This document shows, piece after piece, positions 24,374 to 33,337 of a stretch of DNA of 64,000 bases. Source of the stretch: JAVVHH01 sp965276815. GTDB lineage: Bacteria > Pseudomonadota > Alphaproteobacteria > Acetobacterales > Acetobacteraceae. The stretch spans positions 434,001 to 498,000 of the forward strand of contig CBDIBE010000011.1 of the NCBI GenBank assembly GCA_965276815.1. Direction: 5' to 3'. Each line of letters starts with the position of its first letter. Positions within the stretch are counted from its first letter, which is position 1. The notes beneath the pieces were generated by a model. That model was not told the DNA's origin, ran no database searches, and saw only the letters and a list, made by a program, of their open reading frames with translations. The translations under genes were made by a program, and so were the position numbers.

Positions 24374-26067
24374 CAGTTGGCCGCGGCGTAGGCGGGGCGG
24401 CGCGGGTCGGCGCCGGCGGCGAGCATGCCGGTGGCCGGGTCGGTGCGGATCGCCTCGACGCTGCCGGCGAGCCAGGTCCATTCCGGCCAGTCCTTCACGT
24501 CATGGCCGCGCGCGGCCAGCGCCACCCTGGTGGCTTCGGGGATGCGGGCTTCGACGGCGACGCGGGCGGGATAATAGTCGAACGGGGCGAAGGAGTTCGG
24601 GAAGGAGTAGCTGGCGACGCGCGGAGCCTCGATCGCCGCCTGCAGTTCCATGCCGAAATGCAAATTGTTTAGCAGGACCTGCAGCATCGCCTGGATCTGC
24701 ACGTCGCCGCCCGGCGTGCCGAACGGCATCACGCCACCATCTGCCGTGACCACCATGGCCGGGTTGGGCGTGAGGCGCGGACGCTTGCCGGGGGCGACGC
24801 CGGACGGGTGCGACGGGTCGGGCCGGCTCTGCGAGCCACGGTTTGAGGGGATCAGGCCGAGGCCGGGCACGACCGGTGAGGTAGCGGAACCGTCGGAGGG
24901 CGTCGCGCTGAACGCGTTGCCCCAGCGGTCCACGGCGCAGGCATACGAGGTGTCCGCGTCCATTTGCGGCAGCGCCGCGGCGGCGCGCGGGAAGCCGGCG
25001 GAGGCGCCAGGCGTGTCGAGACGGTCCGGCATGCCGGGGTGCGCCCGTTGGCCGACCTGGGCGGCGCGGCGCGCGATGGTGTCCGGCGACAACAGGTGGT
25101 CCAGCGGCACGTCGACGAATTGCGGGTCGCCGAAGTGATACTCGCGGTCCGCCATGGCGATCTTCACGCACTCGATGATGCGGTGGAGGTATTCCGGCTC
25201 GTTGTGCTCAAGCCCGTCAAGGCCGACCTTCTCGACCAGCAGCAGCGCCTCGAGCAGCGCCGGCCCCTGGCACCACGGACCGCAGGTGATGACCTGGTGG
25301 CCGCGCCAATTCCGCTGCACCGCGGGCTCGATGCGCGAGTGGAAGTTGGCCAGGTCCTCGGCGGACAGGTAGCCGCCTTCGGACTTCTGAAAAGCGACGA
25401 TCTGCTGGGCGATATCGCCGCGGTAGAACGCGTCGTGCGCGGCGCGCAGCCCGGCCTTGCGACCCGGCGCCGCACGGTCCTGGTCGGCCATATATTGCAG
25501 CGTGCGCGCCAGGTCCGACTGCACGAACTTGTCGCCGACCTTGGGTACGGCGCCGCCGGGCAGGAAGATCGCGGCGTTTTGCGGCCAGCTTTTGTAGGCC
25601 TCGACGTTCTTGGAGATCGAGAACGCGAGCAGCTCGTTGACCGCGAACCCGTCCCGCGCGAAGCGGATCGCTGGCTCGGCGATCTCGGCAAACCGCATCG
25701 TTCCGTGCCGCTCAAGCGCGGTGATCCAGGCGTCCGGCGCCGCGGGGATCACGGTGCGCAGCACGCCGACGGGGATTTTCCCGCCGTGCTCGCGCATGAA
25801 CAGGTCCAGCGGCAAGGCGCGCGGCCAGTGGCCGAGGCCGGCGATCGTCTCCAGCGTGCCATCGGCCATGCGGATGATGATCGGCGCGACGCCGGCGACG
25901 TTGACCAGGTCCGGCTGCAGCACGCCGAGCGCCATCCCGGCCGCGCAGCCCGCATCCACCGCGTTGCCGCCGGCCTCGAGGATCGAGAACCCGGCCAGCG
26001 CCGCCAGATAATGCCCGGCCGAAACGGCGTGCCGCGTGCCATAGAGCGTCGGACGGTATGCGTGCAT
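24373..26067 (-). CDS. ggt: gamma-glutamyltransferase/hydrolase (Ntn family)
   Basis: 564 residues. GGT cleaves gamma-glutamyl bonds (for example in glutathione) after autocatalytic cleavage that exposes a Thr nucleophile. The predicted nucleophile is T373 in QMDADTSYACAVDRWGN. The small subunit continues with SATPSDGSATSPVVPGLG and PNPAMVVTADG. The large subunit starts with EAGGNAVDAGCAAGMALGV. No signal peptide is visible, unlike secreted GGTs, so it may act in the cytosol. It is coupled to the downstream binding protein and divergent from a second one, which suggests uptake and cleavage of gamma-glutamyl peptides. Confidence 0.9.
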   Translation of the reverse strand: MHAYRPTLYGTRHAVSAGHYLAALAGFSILEAGGNAVDAGCAAGMALGVLQPDLVNVAGVAPIIIRMADGTLETIAGLGHWPRALPLDLFMREHGGKIPVGVLRTVIPAAPDAWITALERHGTMRFAEIAEPAIRFARDGFAVNELLAFSISKNVEAYKSWPQNAAIFLPGGAVPKVGDKFVQSDLARTLQYMADQDRAAPGRKAGLRAAHDAFYRGDIAQQIVAFQKSEGGYLSAEDLANFHSRIEPAVQRNWRGHQVITCGPWCQGPALLEALLLVEKVGLDGLEHNEPEYLHRIIECVKIAMADREYHFGDPQFVDVPLDHLLSPDTIARRAAQVGQRAHPGMPDRLDTPGASAGFPRAAAALPQMDADTSYACAVDRWGNAFSATPSDGSATSPVVPGLGLIPSNRGSQSRPDPSHPSGVAPGKRPRLTPNPAMVVTADGGVMPFGTPGGDVQIQAMLQVLLNNLHFGMELQAAIEAPRVASYSFPNSFAPFDYYPARVAVEARIPEATRVALAARGHDVKDWPEWTWLAGSVEAIRTDPATGMLAAGADPRRPAYAAAN

Positions 26068-26103
26068 GATGCGGCCTCCTTAATTGCGGGGAGCATGCCG
26101 CAG

Positions 26104-27681
26104 ATGCGCTGGACTGGACACAGGAAATCGATCTTTGCGGCGCTGCTGGCGCTGCTGCTGGCCGCCCCGGCGGCGGCGCAGGAGCTGCGCATGGGGGTGC
26201 AGGCGCCCTTCGTGGTCGATCCGCACTGGCTGTTCCTCGGGCCGAACATGGCGGCATCGCGCGACATTTTCGACAGCCTGGTTGGGCGCGATGAGGATGC
26301 GCATTGGGTGCCGTCCCTGGCGGTGAGCTGGAACCGCGTGGATGACTTCACCTGGGAGTTCAAGCTGCGCCAGGGCGTGAAATTCCAGGACGGCACGCCG
26401 TTCACCGCGGCGGATGTGAAGGCGTCGATCGAGCGGATCCCGAACCTGCAGGGCAATCCGGGGCCGTTCACGCCGAATATCCGCACCATCGATCGGGTCG
26501 ACATCGTCGATCCGTACACGATCCGGATGCATACGGACCGGCCGAACCCGATGTTGCCGGGCCAGCTTACCAATATCTTCATCATTCCGGCGCATCTTGC
26601 CCACGAGCCGGGAGAGTCCGGCGGCACGCTCGTCGCGGTGGGCACCGGGCCATACAAGCTGGTGCAGTTCCGTTACGGCGAGAGCATGACGCTCGAGCGT
26701 TATGACGATTACTGGGGGAAGAAGCCGGATTTCGCGAAAGTATTGATACGAGTGATCACCAATGACGCAGCGCGCGAGGCGGCGCTGCTTTCGGGCGATA
26801 TCGACGTGATGGAAGACGTGCCGCCGGACGATGTGGCACGTCTTGGCGCCGACCCAGCGGTGCGAGTCTTCGCCCGACCGGCGGACCGTGTGGTGTTCCT
26901 CATCCCCAATGTGGGTGCTGACACCCTCAAGCTGCTGACGGACAATGATGGGACGCCGCTGAAAACCAATCCGCTGCGCGACCTGCGCGTGCGCCAGGCA
27001 ATGAGCCTTGCAATTGACCGCACGGCGCTGGTGGATCACGGCCTGTCGGGCCAGGGGGTTCCAAGCATGCAACTCGTGCCGGAAGGATTTACCGGATGGA
27101 GCGCAGTGCCGGTGCCGAAGGCCGACCCGGCGGGGGCGAGGCGTCTGCTGGCCGAGGCGGCCTATCCGGACGGGTTCCACTTGGAGATCGCCTGCACCAA
27201 CGACCGCTACGTCGACGACGCACGAGTATGCCAAGTGCTGGCGCAGATGCTGTCCCGCGCCGGCATGACGACTTCGGTCAACACGATGCCGGGCAGCATG
27301 TTCATGCCGAAGACGCGCGCCGGGAAAAACGAGGAGCCGCTGCTGCTTTACGCCATCTCGCTCTCCTCATTGCGCGACGTCGGCTACATCCTGCCGCTCG
27401 AGGCGCACACCGTCGACGAGGATGGCGGCTTTGGCGATGGCAATCGCGGCAGCTTTTCCGACCCCAACCTGGACAAGATGATCGAGCAGGCAATCGTGCT
27501 GCCCGTCGGCACAAAGGAGCGCGAGGACGCGCTGAAGGCGGCGCAGGCGGAGACGATCCGGCTGCTGGCGCTCATTCCGCTTTATCATGAGATGACGATC
27601 GCGGCGGCGCGGAAGGGGATTGTCTATACGCCGCGGATCGATGAGCAAATGGTGGCGACGGAGGCGCATCTGGCGAAGTAA
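26104..27681 (+). CDS. ABC transporter substrate-binding protein, family 5 (peptide/nickel type)
   Basis: 525 residues. ATG 26104 is preferred over 26095 because GGGGAG sits only 1 nt before the latter. Signal peptide SIFAALLALLLAAPAAAQ. SBP_bac_5 features: FDSLVGRDEDAHWVPSLAVS, FKLRQGVKFQDGTPFTAADV, GTGPYKLVQFRYGESMTLER and RDLRVRQAMSLAIDR. It resembles the binding protein on the other side of ggt and faces away from ggt across a 36-bp gap. The two may be diverged paralogues with different ligands. No permease genes are adjacent. Confidence 0.9.
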   Translation: MRWTGHRKSIFAALLALLLAAPAAAQELRMGVQAPFVVDPHWLFLGPNMAASRDIFDSLVGRDEDAHWVPSLAVSWNRVDDFTWEFKLRQGVKFQDGTPFTAADVKASIERIPNLQGNPGPFTPNIRTIDRVDIVDPYTIRMHTDRPNPMLPGQLTNIFIIPAHLAHEPGESGGTLVAVGTGPYKLVQFRYGESMTLERYDDYWGKKPDFAKVLIRVITNDAAREAALLSGDIDVMEDVPPDDVARLGADPAVRVFARPADRVVFLIPNVGADTLKLLTDNDGTPLKTNPLRDLRVRQAMSLAIDRTALVDHGLSGQGVPSMQLVPEGFTGWSAVPVPKADPAGARRLLAEAAYPDGFHLEIACTNDRYVDDARVCQVLAQMLSRAGMTTSVNTMPGSMFMPKTRAGKNEEPLLLYAISLSSLRDVGYILPLEAHTVDEDGGFGDGNRGSFSDPNLDKMIEQAIVLPVGTKEREDALKAAQAETIRLLALIPLYHEMTIAAARKGIVYTPRIDEQMVATEAHLAK

Positions 27682-27707
27682 TTTCGGCAAACCGCCGGTT
27701 ATCGCGA

Positions 27708-29195
27708 TCACCTATTCGCGCCCGGTCTCAGTCGCAGGCCGGGGCGCAGATGGGTGAAAGGTAGCGTCGCCGGGTCGGCGATGACCGGGCCTGGCGCGGT
27801 GGCCACGATGATCCGGCGGGCGATCGGGGCGAAATCGGCGCGGAAGTGCACCGAGGATTTGAGCGCCACGATCGGCGCATCGGCCGGCTCGATGCCGACA
27901 TGACGCAAGATCGCCTGATCCAACGCCTGCATCTTGCGGCTGACCACCACCACGCGCACGCCGGGCTCGATCTCGATCAGGGCGCAGGGGCCGAGATTGG
28001 CCGGGTTGCCGCCCGTCATCTTCCCGGTCAGCATGAACTTGCCATCGGTCAGCCGCCGCACGCTCGCCCCGACCGGCAACGGCGCACCATCCGACTTGCC
28101 GCCGAGGCTGAGCGAGACCGTCGCGCCCTCCCCTGCCGCATGGCACTGCGCAGCGCTCTCGGCGTCGTTGATCAGGCAGAGAACGGCGCCTTTGGCGCCT
28201 TGGCGGATCAGCTCGGCCAGCAAGCCCGTCGTGTCGCCGTGGCCGCCACCGCCGGGGTTGTCCTGTGTGTCGGCGATCACCACCGGGCCACCAGGGCCGG
28301 CCTCGCGCAGGGCTTCGGCAACCGCCGCGTCCGCGTCCTGGACGTCGAGGCGGAACTCGGTCTCCCGGCGGTTCAGCTCGGCGAGGAAGAGGTCGGCAGC
28401 GTGGTCGGCCGCCTCCTGGCTCGAGGCGTACGCGGCGAAGGCGGGGCCGCAATCGGCAAAATCGGCGTAGGGGAAGCCGAAACACCAGGCCAGTTCGGCC
28501 GCGCCGGTCTGCTGCATGATCGCCAACCGCGCCTGCATCAAGGCGGACATTGGCTCCATCAGCGTGCACTGGCTGTTGATCGGCATCCAGTAATCGAGCT
28601 GGCGGAATGCGCGGGCAAACGGGCGGCCAGAGGCGATCCGCGCGAGCAACAGCCGCATGGCGCGCGCGCCGGCGTCGCGCATGTCGACATGCGGATAGGT
28701 CAGGTACGGGGATAGCGCGTCCGAGGCGTCCGCCATGAGCCGCGTCAGGTTTGCGTGCGGGTCGAGGCTCGCGGTTACGGGCACGGCGCCGACGATCGCA
28801 CGGACCCGGCGGAGCAGCTCGCCCTCCATGTCCGGAAAGCTGACCGCGACGCCGGCGCCGTGCAGGTCCAGATAGACGCCGTCGAGCGGGGCCTCATCCA
28901 GCGCCGCCGAGAGCCCGGCGCAAATCATGGCGGCGATCCGCTCGAAGGCCTCGTCCTGCACCGGTCCGGCGGGGTTCGCGGTGCACCAGGCCAGCGGCAC
29001 GAGGGTGACGCCTTCCGCCGCGGCCACCTGCACCGCGCCGGTCAGGCCACGGGCGGCGCCGCGATCGTTCGCCAGCAGCGCCTCGCCTTGGGCGAGCGGC
29101 GGATGTCCGCCGGGTCGTAGGAAGTCGGGGTAAGTGGTTGGCCGCGGCGCGAAGGAGTGGCTTTCGTGCAGGAAACCGCCAACCGCAATGCGCAT
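27708..29195 (-). CDS. M81 family metallopeptidase (MlrC-like)
   Basis: 495 residues. The family is named for MlrC, which hydrolyses linearised microcystin; most members act on unknown peptides. Features: GGFLHESHSFAPRPTTYPDF at the N-terminus, DLHGAGVA, SLDPHANLT and YPHVDMRDAG (putative zinc ligands), then DTQDNPGGGGHGDTTGLL, which starts the conserved second domain. There is no signal peptide. Closeness to GGT and peptide-binding proteins fits a peptide-degradation theme. It converges on the upstream binding-protein gene with a 26-bp gap. Confidence 0.9.
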   Translation of the reverse strand: MRIAVGGFLHESHSFAPRPTTYPDFLRPGGHPPLAQGEALLANDRGAARGLTGAVQVAAAEGVTLVPLAWCTANPAGPVQDEAFERIAAMICAGLSAALDEAPLDGVYLDLHGAGVAVSFPDMEGELLRRVRAIVGAVPVTASLDPHANLTRLMADASDALSPYLTYPHVDMRDAGARAMRLLLARIASGRPFARAFRQLDYWMPINSQCTLMEPMSALMQARLAIMQQTGAAELAWCFGFPYADFADCGPAFAAYASSQEAADHAADLFLAELNRRETEFRLDVQDADAAVAEALREAGPGGPVVIADTQDNPGGGGHGDTTGLLAELIRQGAKGAVLCLINDAESAAQCHAAGEGATVSLSLGGKSDGAPLPVGASVRRLTDGKFMLTGKMTGGNPANLGPCALIEIEPGVRVVVVSRKMQALDQAILRHVGIEPADAPIVALKSSVHFRADFAPIARRIIVATAPGPVIADPATLPFTHLRPGLRLRPGANR

Positions 29196-29238
29196 GTATC
29201 TCTATCCCATTCGCCGGAGACGCTCCGGCCGGGGCGCT

Positions 29239-29898
29239 CTACATCATCTTTCGGCCAAGCCGTTTAGCGCGAGCGGGATTCATACGCAAAAGCGTCAAGC
29301 CAAGTAATCCTGTCCCGAACAAGCATAGCGAAGCCGGTTCGGCGATCCCGACCGGATCGGGCGGGTCAGCCGCGTCGTAAGTCACGTTCAATGTAAAATG
29401 TCCGCCGTAGCTCGACTCGTCGATCATGGAGCCTAGGTCCACATACATTTGTGGAGTGCTGTAGAGCGACACCATCGTGAAGCCCGATAAGACCCCACCG
29501 GGAGTTTGCAGGAAGCTGAGCGGCAAATTGTAGCTCGCCGAGAATCCTTGGCCTCCGACGATGCCCGCCCCAGCAAGGTCCACCGGAATGGTGAGCGGAT
29601 CTCCGTCAAACGTCGGCTCCAAAATGGCGCCGTAGAATTCCACCGACATCATCGGCTGGATGGTAACCATTGAATCTGCGGTGAGCCCGGTATTCGTGAC
29701 CTTCGGCTCGACGTGGCCGCTAAAGCTGACTTGCACCGAAGTCGGGGTTCCGAGACTTGAGTCGAACGGCATGAAATCGAAATACGACTGAAACTCCCCC
29801 GTCTCGGGCAGCGTGGTGACCGTTTCGGAAAATACCGCAGCGTTGGCGTGGCCAGTAACGAAGATCATCACTGCGCCGAAAAGGACACTAAATCGCAT
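29239..29898 (-). CDS. PEP-CTERM sorting-domain exported protein
   Basis: 219 residues. N-terminal signal peptide (MRFSVLFGAVMIFVTGHANA), a beta-rich middle of unknown function, and a C-terminal sorting tail: AEPASLCLFGTGLLGLTLLR followed by a basic stretch with RAKRLGRK. PEP-CTERM proteins are cut by an exosortase and usually anchored or released with exopolysaccharide. The first tail residue is Ala rather than the usual Val-Pro-Glu-Pro start. No exosortase lies in the window. Codon usage is noticeably less GC-rich than in the neighbours, suggesting acquisition. Confidence 0.85.
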   Translation of the reverse strand: MRFSVLFGAVMIFVTGHANAAVFSETVTTLPETGEFQSYFDFMPFDSSLGTPTSVQVSFSGHVEPKVTNTGLTADSMVTIQPMMSVEFYGAILEPTFDGDPLTIPVDLAGAGIVGGQGFSASYNLPLSFLQTPGGVLSGFTMVSLYSTPQMYVDLGSMIDESSYGGHFTLNVTYDAADPPDPVGIAEPASLCLFGTGLLGLTLLRMNPARAKRLGRKMM

Positions 29899-29942
29899 AA
29901 AGAAACCCTTTCGTCGCGCCGCTATCTCGGCAGGGTTTTCGA

Positions 29943-29971
29943 TGTGTAAACGATTTGGCGTTCTGTGTCAA
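29943..29971 (-). promoter_or_regulatory. sigma70-type promoter of the PEP-CTERM gene
   Basis: On the reverse strand, a consensus -35 TTGACA (29966-29971) is followed after exactly 17 bp by TACACA (29943-29948). This places transcription start about 38 nt before the ATG. The ribosome site AAAGGG precedes the start codon. Confidence 0.6.
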
Positions 29972-29991
29972 TAATTGGACGCATTCACAAT

Positions 29992-30014
29992 CTTGATCCG
30001 TTGTTCGGATCAAG
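29992..30014. promoter_or_regulatory. perfect 9-bp inverted repeat between divergent genes
   Basis: CTTGATCCG (29992-30000) and CGGATCAAG (30006-30014) flank a 5-nt spacer, about 20-40 bp upstream of the PEP-CTERM -35 box. There is no T-run on either side, so it looks more like an operator for a dimeric regulator than a terminator. Confidence 0.45.
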
Positions 30015-30084
30015 CGCGCGAGTGGACAAGTTCCAGCCGAGTTTTTAGGCTGCCGCCTCAACAACGGTGCCAGGCGGAGCAGGC

Positions 30085-31116
30085 GTGAGAGTGTTCTGGG
30101 ACCGGGTGCAACTGAGCCACGCACCACAATTCTTTTTGCAACGCGGCCTGGTGCGACCGAACTTCGAAGTGCCGGCTCGGGCATTGGCTTTGCTCGACGG
30201 CGCGGCCGCGCTGGGGCTCAAGCCCGAGACCCCACCGGACTATCCCGAGCGAGACTTGGAGCTGGCCCACTCGGCCGCCTATCTCGACTTCCTGCGCACC
30301 GTCGCGGCCGACTGGGCCAGCTTGCCGGAAGCCGGGCCGGAAGTGGTCGCCAATGTCCATCCCGCGCCGGAAATGCTGGCCAACGGCGCCGGGTTGGGCG
30401 AGTCCGTCATCGCCCGCGCCGGATGGTTCACCGCCGACACCGCGTGCCCGATCGGCGCCGAGACTTGGCCGGCCTGTCTGGCGGCCGCGCGGGGCGCCCT
30501 GGCGGCGGCGGATGAGGCGGCGGCGGGGCGGTCGGCCTATGCGCTCGCGCGGCCGCCGGGTCATCACGCCTATGCGGCGCGGGCCGGCGGGCACTGCTAC
30601 GTCAACAACGCCGCCCTAGCCGCCGAGCGGCTGCGCGCGAGCGGCGCCGCCAAAGTCGCCGTGCTCGACATCGACAGCCATCACGGCAACGGCACGCAAG
30701 GCATGTTCTGGGAGCGCGACGACGTGCTGTTCGTCTCGCTGCACGGCGACCCGGCCAGCTACTATCCATTTTATGTCGGCCGCGCCGGCGAGCGCGGCGC
30801 CGGACCCGGCGAAGGCTGCAACCTGAACCTGCCGCTCCCGCGCGGCAGCGGCGACGCCGCCTGGCTCGGAGCGCTGGATACCGGCATCGACGCGATCCGC
30901 CGGTTCGGCGCAGAGGCCCTGGTGGTCAGCCTCGGCTTCGATGCTTCGGAGCACGAGCCGCTCAACTACCTATCGGTGACCGCAGATGGGTTCGCCGGCG
31001 CCGGGGCGCGGATCGGGGCGCTCCGCCTGCCGGCGGCGATCATCCAGGAGGGCGGCTACAACACGGCGCTGATCGGTCCCCTCTTGCAGCGCTTCCTGTC
31101 CGCCTACATCGGATGA
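30085..31116 (+). CDS. histone-deacetylase-family hydrolase (acetylpolyamine amidohydrolase-like)
   Basis: 343 residues from the GTG at 30085, chosen over the GTG at 30067 because GGCGGAG lies ~7 nt upstream. HDAC-fold motifs: RPPGHHA with the tandem His (160-161), LDIDSHHGNGTQ with zinc ligands D197 and H199, and LGFDASEHEP with the third zinc Asp; a terminal EGGYN loop completes the active site. Bacterial members deacetylate acetylpolyamines, acetoin-type substrates or short peptides; which applies here is unknown. Its stop overlaps comM. Confidence 0.9.
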   Translation: MRVFWDRVQLSHAPQFFLQRGLVRPNFEVPARALALLDGAAALGLKPETPPDYPERDLELAHSAAYLDFLRTVAADWASLPEAGPEVVANVHPAPEMLANGAGLGESVIARAGWFTADTACPIGAETWPACLAAARGALAAADEAAAGRSAYALARPPGHHAYAARAGGHCYVNNAALAAERLRASGAAKVAVLDIDSHHGNGTQGMFWERDDVLFVSLHGDPASYYPFYVGRAGERGAGPGEGCNLNLPLPRGSGDAAWLGALDTGIDAIRRFGAEALVVSLGFDASEHEPLNYLSVTADGFAGAGARIGALRLPAAIIQEGGYNTALIGPLLQRFLSAYIG

Positions 31117-32615
31117 TCGCGCGCATTGCGAGCTTCGCTTTCAGCGGCATCGAAGCCGTCGCGGTCGAGGTGCAGGTGCAGATCTCTTCCGGGATCCCCG
31201 CATTTCTCGTCGTCGGCCTGCCGGACAAGGCGGTCGGCGAGGCACGCGAGCGGGTGCGGGCGGCGCTGACCGCGATGGGTCTGTCGCTGCCGCCGAAGCG
31301 CGTGCTGATCAACCTGGCGCCGGCCGATTTGCTCAAGGAGGGCAGCCATTTCGACCTGCCGATCGCGCTCGCCGTGCTCGCCGCCATGGACGTGCTGCCG
31401 CGCGAGGACCTGGGGGGCTACGCGGCGCTCGGCGAGCTGTCGCTGGACGGGGCGGTCAACGCCGTCGCCGGGGTGCTGCCGGCGGCGATGGCGGCGAGCC
31501 AGCGCGAGCTGGGCCTGATCTGCCCGGCGGCGCAGGGCGGCGAAGCGGCCTGGGCCGGGCAGATCGAAATCCTGCCGGCGCCGGACCTGCTTTCGCTGGT
31601 CAACCATTTCCGGGGTACCCAGGTCCTTACGCCGCCGGATCCCGGAGGCACCGCCGACCCGGCGGCGGGGCTCGATCTCAGCGATGTCCGCGGGATGGAG
31701 ACCGCCAAGCGCGCACTGGAGATCGCCGCCTCAGGCGGGCACAACCTCATGCTGGTGGGGCCGCCGGGCGCGGGCAAGAGCATGCTGGCGGCGCGGCTGC
31801 CGCCGTTGCTGCCGGACCTCTCGCCGATCGAGGCGCTCGAGGTCAGCATGATCCACAGCGTCGCCGGGCTGCTCGAGGGCGGCCGGCTGGTGATGCGGCC
31901 GCCTTATCGCGAGCCGCATCACGGCGCCTCGCAGGCCGCGCTCGCCGGCGGCGGCATGCGGGCGCGACCCGGCGAAGTCAGCCTGGCACACCGCGGCGTG
32001 CTGTTCCTCGACGAGTTGCCGGAGTTCCCGCGCCAGGCGCTGGAAGCGTTGCGGCAGCCGCTGGAGAGCGGGCGGACGACGGTCGCGCGGGCCACGGCGC
32101 ATGTGACCTATCCCGCGCGGTTTCAGCTCGTCGCGGCGATGAACCCCTGCCGCTGCGGCCATCTCGGCGATGCGGAGCGGGAGTGCAACAAGGCGCCCCG
32201 CTGCGGCGAGGATTACATGGGCCGGATCAGCGGGCCATTACTGGACCGAATGGACTTGGTGGTCCAAGTGCAGCCGGTCGCGCCCTCGGAGTTGTCGCGG
32301 GCGCCCCCGGGCGAGCCGAGTGCAGCAGTTGCCAGCCGGGTCGCGATGGCACGCGGGACGCAGCGGAGCCGTTATGGCGCGGAGGGCGCGGCGACGAATG
32401 CGGAAGCCGAGGTTGGCGTGATCGCGCTGGAGCCGGAGGCGCGGCAATTGGCCGAGCAGGCCGCCGAGAAGCTGCGGCTGTCCGCACGCGGGTTCACGCG
32501 AGTCCTGCGAGTGGCGCGGACGATCGCAGATCTAGGACGGTCGGAGCTGGTCCGCCGGGCCGATGTCGCCGAGGCCCTCGCCTACCGGCATCGCGTGCCG
32601 GGGCGCAAGGTGTAG
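31113..32615 (+). CDS. comM: YifB/ComM family Mg-chelatase-like AAA+ ATPase
   Basis: 500 residues. ComM-type helicases extend recombination branches during natural transformation. Structure: N-terminal LonC-like domain (SGIPAFLVVGLPDKAVGEARERV starts it), Walker A GPPGAGKSM near residue 215, Walker B LFLDELPEF, a zinc-like cluster CRCGHLGDAERECNKAPRCG, and the C-terminal helical domain ending SARGFTRVLRVARTIADL. The ATG overlaps the deacetylase stop by 4 bp. Confidence 0.93.
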   Translation: MIARIASFAFSGIEAVAVEVQVQISSGIPAFLVVGLPDKAVGEARERVRAALTAMGLSLPPKRVLINLAPADLLKEGSHFDLPIALAVLAAMDVLPREDLGGYAALGELSLDGAVNAVAGVLPAAMAASQRELGLICPAAQGGEAAWAGQIEILPAPDLLSLVNHFRGTQVLTPPDPGGTADPAAGLDLSDVRGMETAKRALEIAASGGHNLMLVGPPGAGKSMLAARLPPLLPDLSPIEALEVSMIHSVAGLLEGGRLVMRPPYREPHHGASQAALAGGGMRARPGEVSLAHRGVLFLDELPEFPRQALEALRQPLESGRTTVARATAHVTYPARFQLVAAMNPCRCGHLGDAERECNKAPRCGEDYMGRISGPLLDRMDLVVQVQPVAPSELSRAPPGEPSAAVASRVAMARGTQRSRYGAEGAATNAEAEVGVIALEPEARQLAEQAAEKLRLSARGFTRVLRVARTIADLGRSELVRRADVAEALAYRHRVPGRKV

Positions 32616-32643
32616 CGAACCACCCGCACCCCGGCGAACGAGA

Positions 32644-33288
32644 TCAGCTCCCTGGAGGCGTCTGCCGGAGCTGCGCGAGCAAGGCGTCGGAGGGAGTGCC
32701 GTCCACCGGGAAACCGTGCGAAGCCTCGTAGTTCTGGATGGAGCTGATGGTCGCCGGTCCGGCGACGCCATCCGCCCGGCCGACGCCATAGCCAAGCCGA
32801 TTGAGTTCCAATTGGATCGCGCGAACCAGGTTGCGGCTCCCAGGGTAGCCGGCCGGCGTATACGTCACCTGCGGCGCGTAGCCCGGCACTTGGTCACCAC
32901 GCGTATACATACATTGCGAGTAGGCAATGTCGTACTGGTATTGGATGCCGCCCTGCGCACCGCTGCTCGCTCCGGCGCCTAGCCCGGCGCCGAGCCCGGC
33001 CCCCGAAGCCGCGCCGATCCCCGCACCGCGGCCGCCGCCGACCGCCGCACCCAGGCCTGCGCCCAACACCGTGGTGAGCACCGCTCCGCCCACCGCCTGC
33101 TGGTTCGCCACATCCGCTTGGCCCGCCACCGCATTGCTCGCAAATCCGCGACATTGCACGTCATCGGCCTGGAAGGCGCTGAACGGCTTGCCCGGCCCCG
33201 GCATAACCTGGACCGTCGGGCCCATCGGCGTCATCGCGCATCCCGCCAGCATGATGCCAGCCAATACGCAGCGATTCACTGGCTTCAT
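32644..33288 (-). CDS. glycine-zipper lipoprotein with peptidoglycan-binding-like C-terminal domain
   Basis: 214 residues from the ATG at 33288 (GGGAGCG upstream). The lipobox LAGIMLAGC puts the lipidated Cys at 17. A Gly/Ala-rich glycine-zipper stretch (VLGAGLGAAVGGGRGAGIG and onward, roughly residues 70-105) follows. The C-terminus NLVRAIQLELNRLGYGVGRADG with GPATISSIQNYEASHG has the repeat spacing of PG-binding-1 domains. It is probably an outer-membrane lipoprotein contacting the cell wall. The frame upstream of 33288 is not coding-like. Confidence 0.82.
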   Translation of the reverse strand: MKPVNRCVLAGIMLAGCAMTPMGPTVQVMPGPGKPFSAFQADDVQCRGFASNAVAGQADVANQQAVGGAVLTTVLGAGLGAAVGGGRGAGIGAASGAGLGAGLGAGASSGAQGGIQYQYDIAYSQCMYTRGDQVPGYAPQVTYTPAGYPGSRNLVRAIQLELNRLGYGVGRADGVAGPATISSIQNYEASHGFPVDGTPSDALLAQLRQTPPGS

Positions 33289-33337
33289 ATACGCTCCCAA
33301 CTTAAATTCATTGCGATATAGTCGCATAAATACCCGG

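Noticed and set aside
24964..26103. Long N-terminal extension of the binding-protein frame across ggt
   Set aside because: Lies antisense to ggt; a clear signal peptide starts at 26104.
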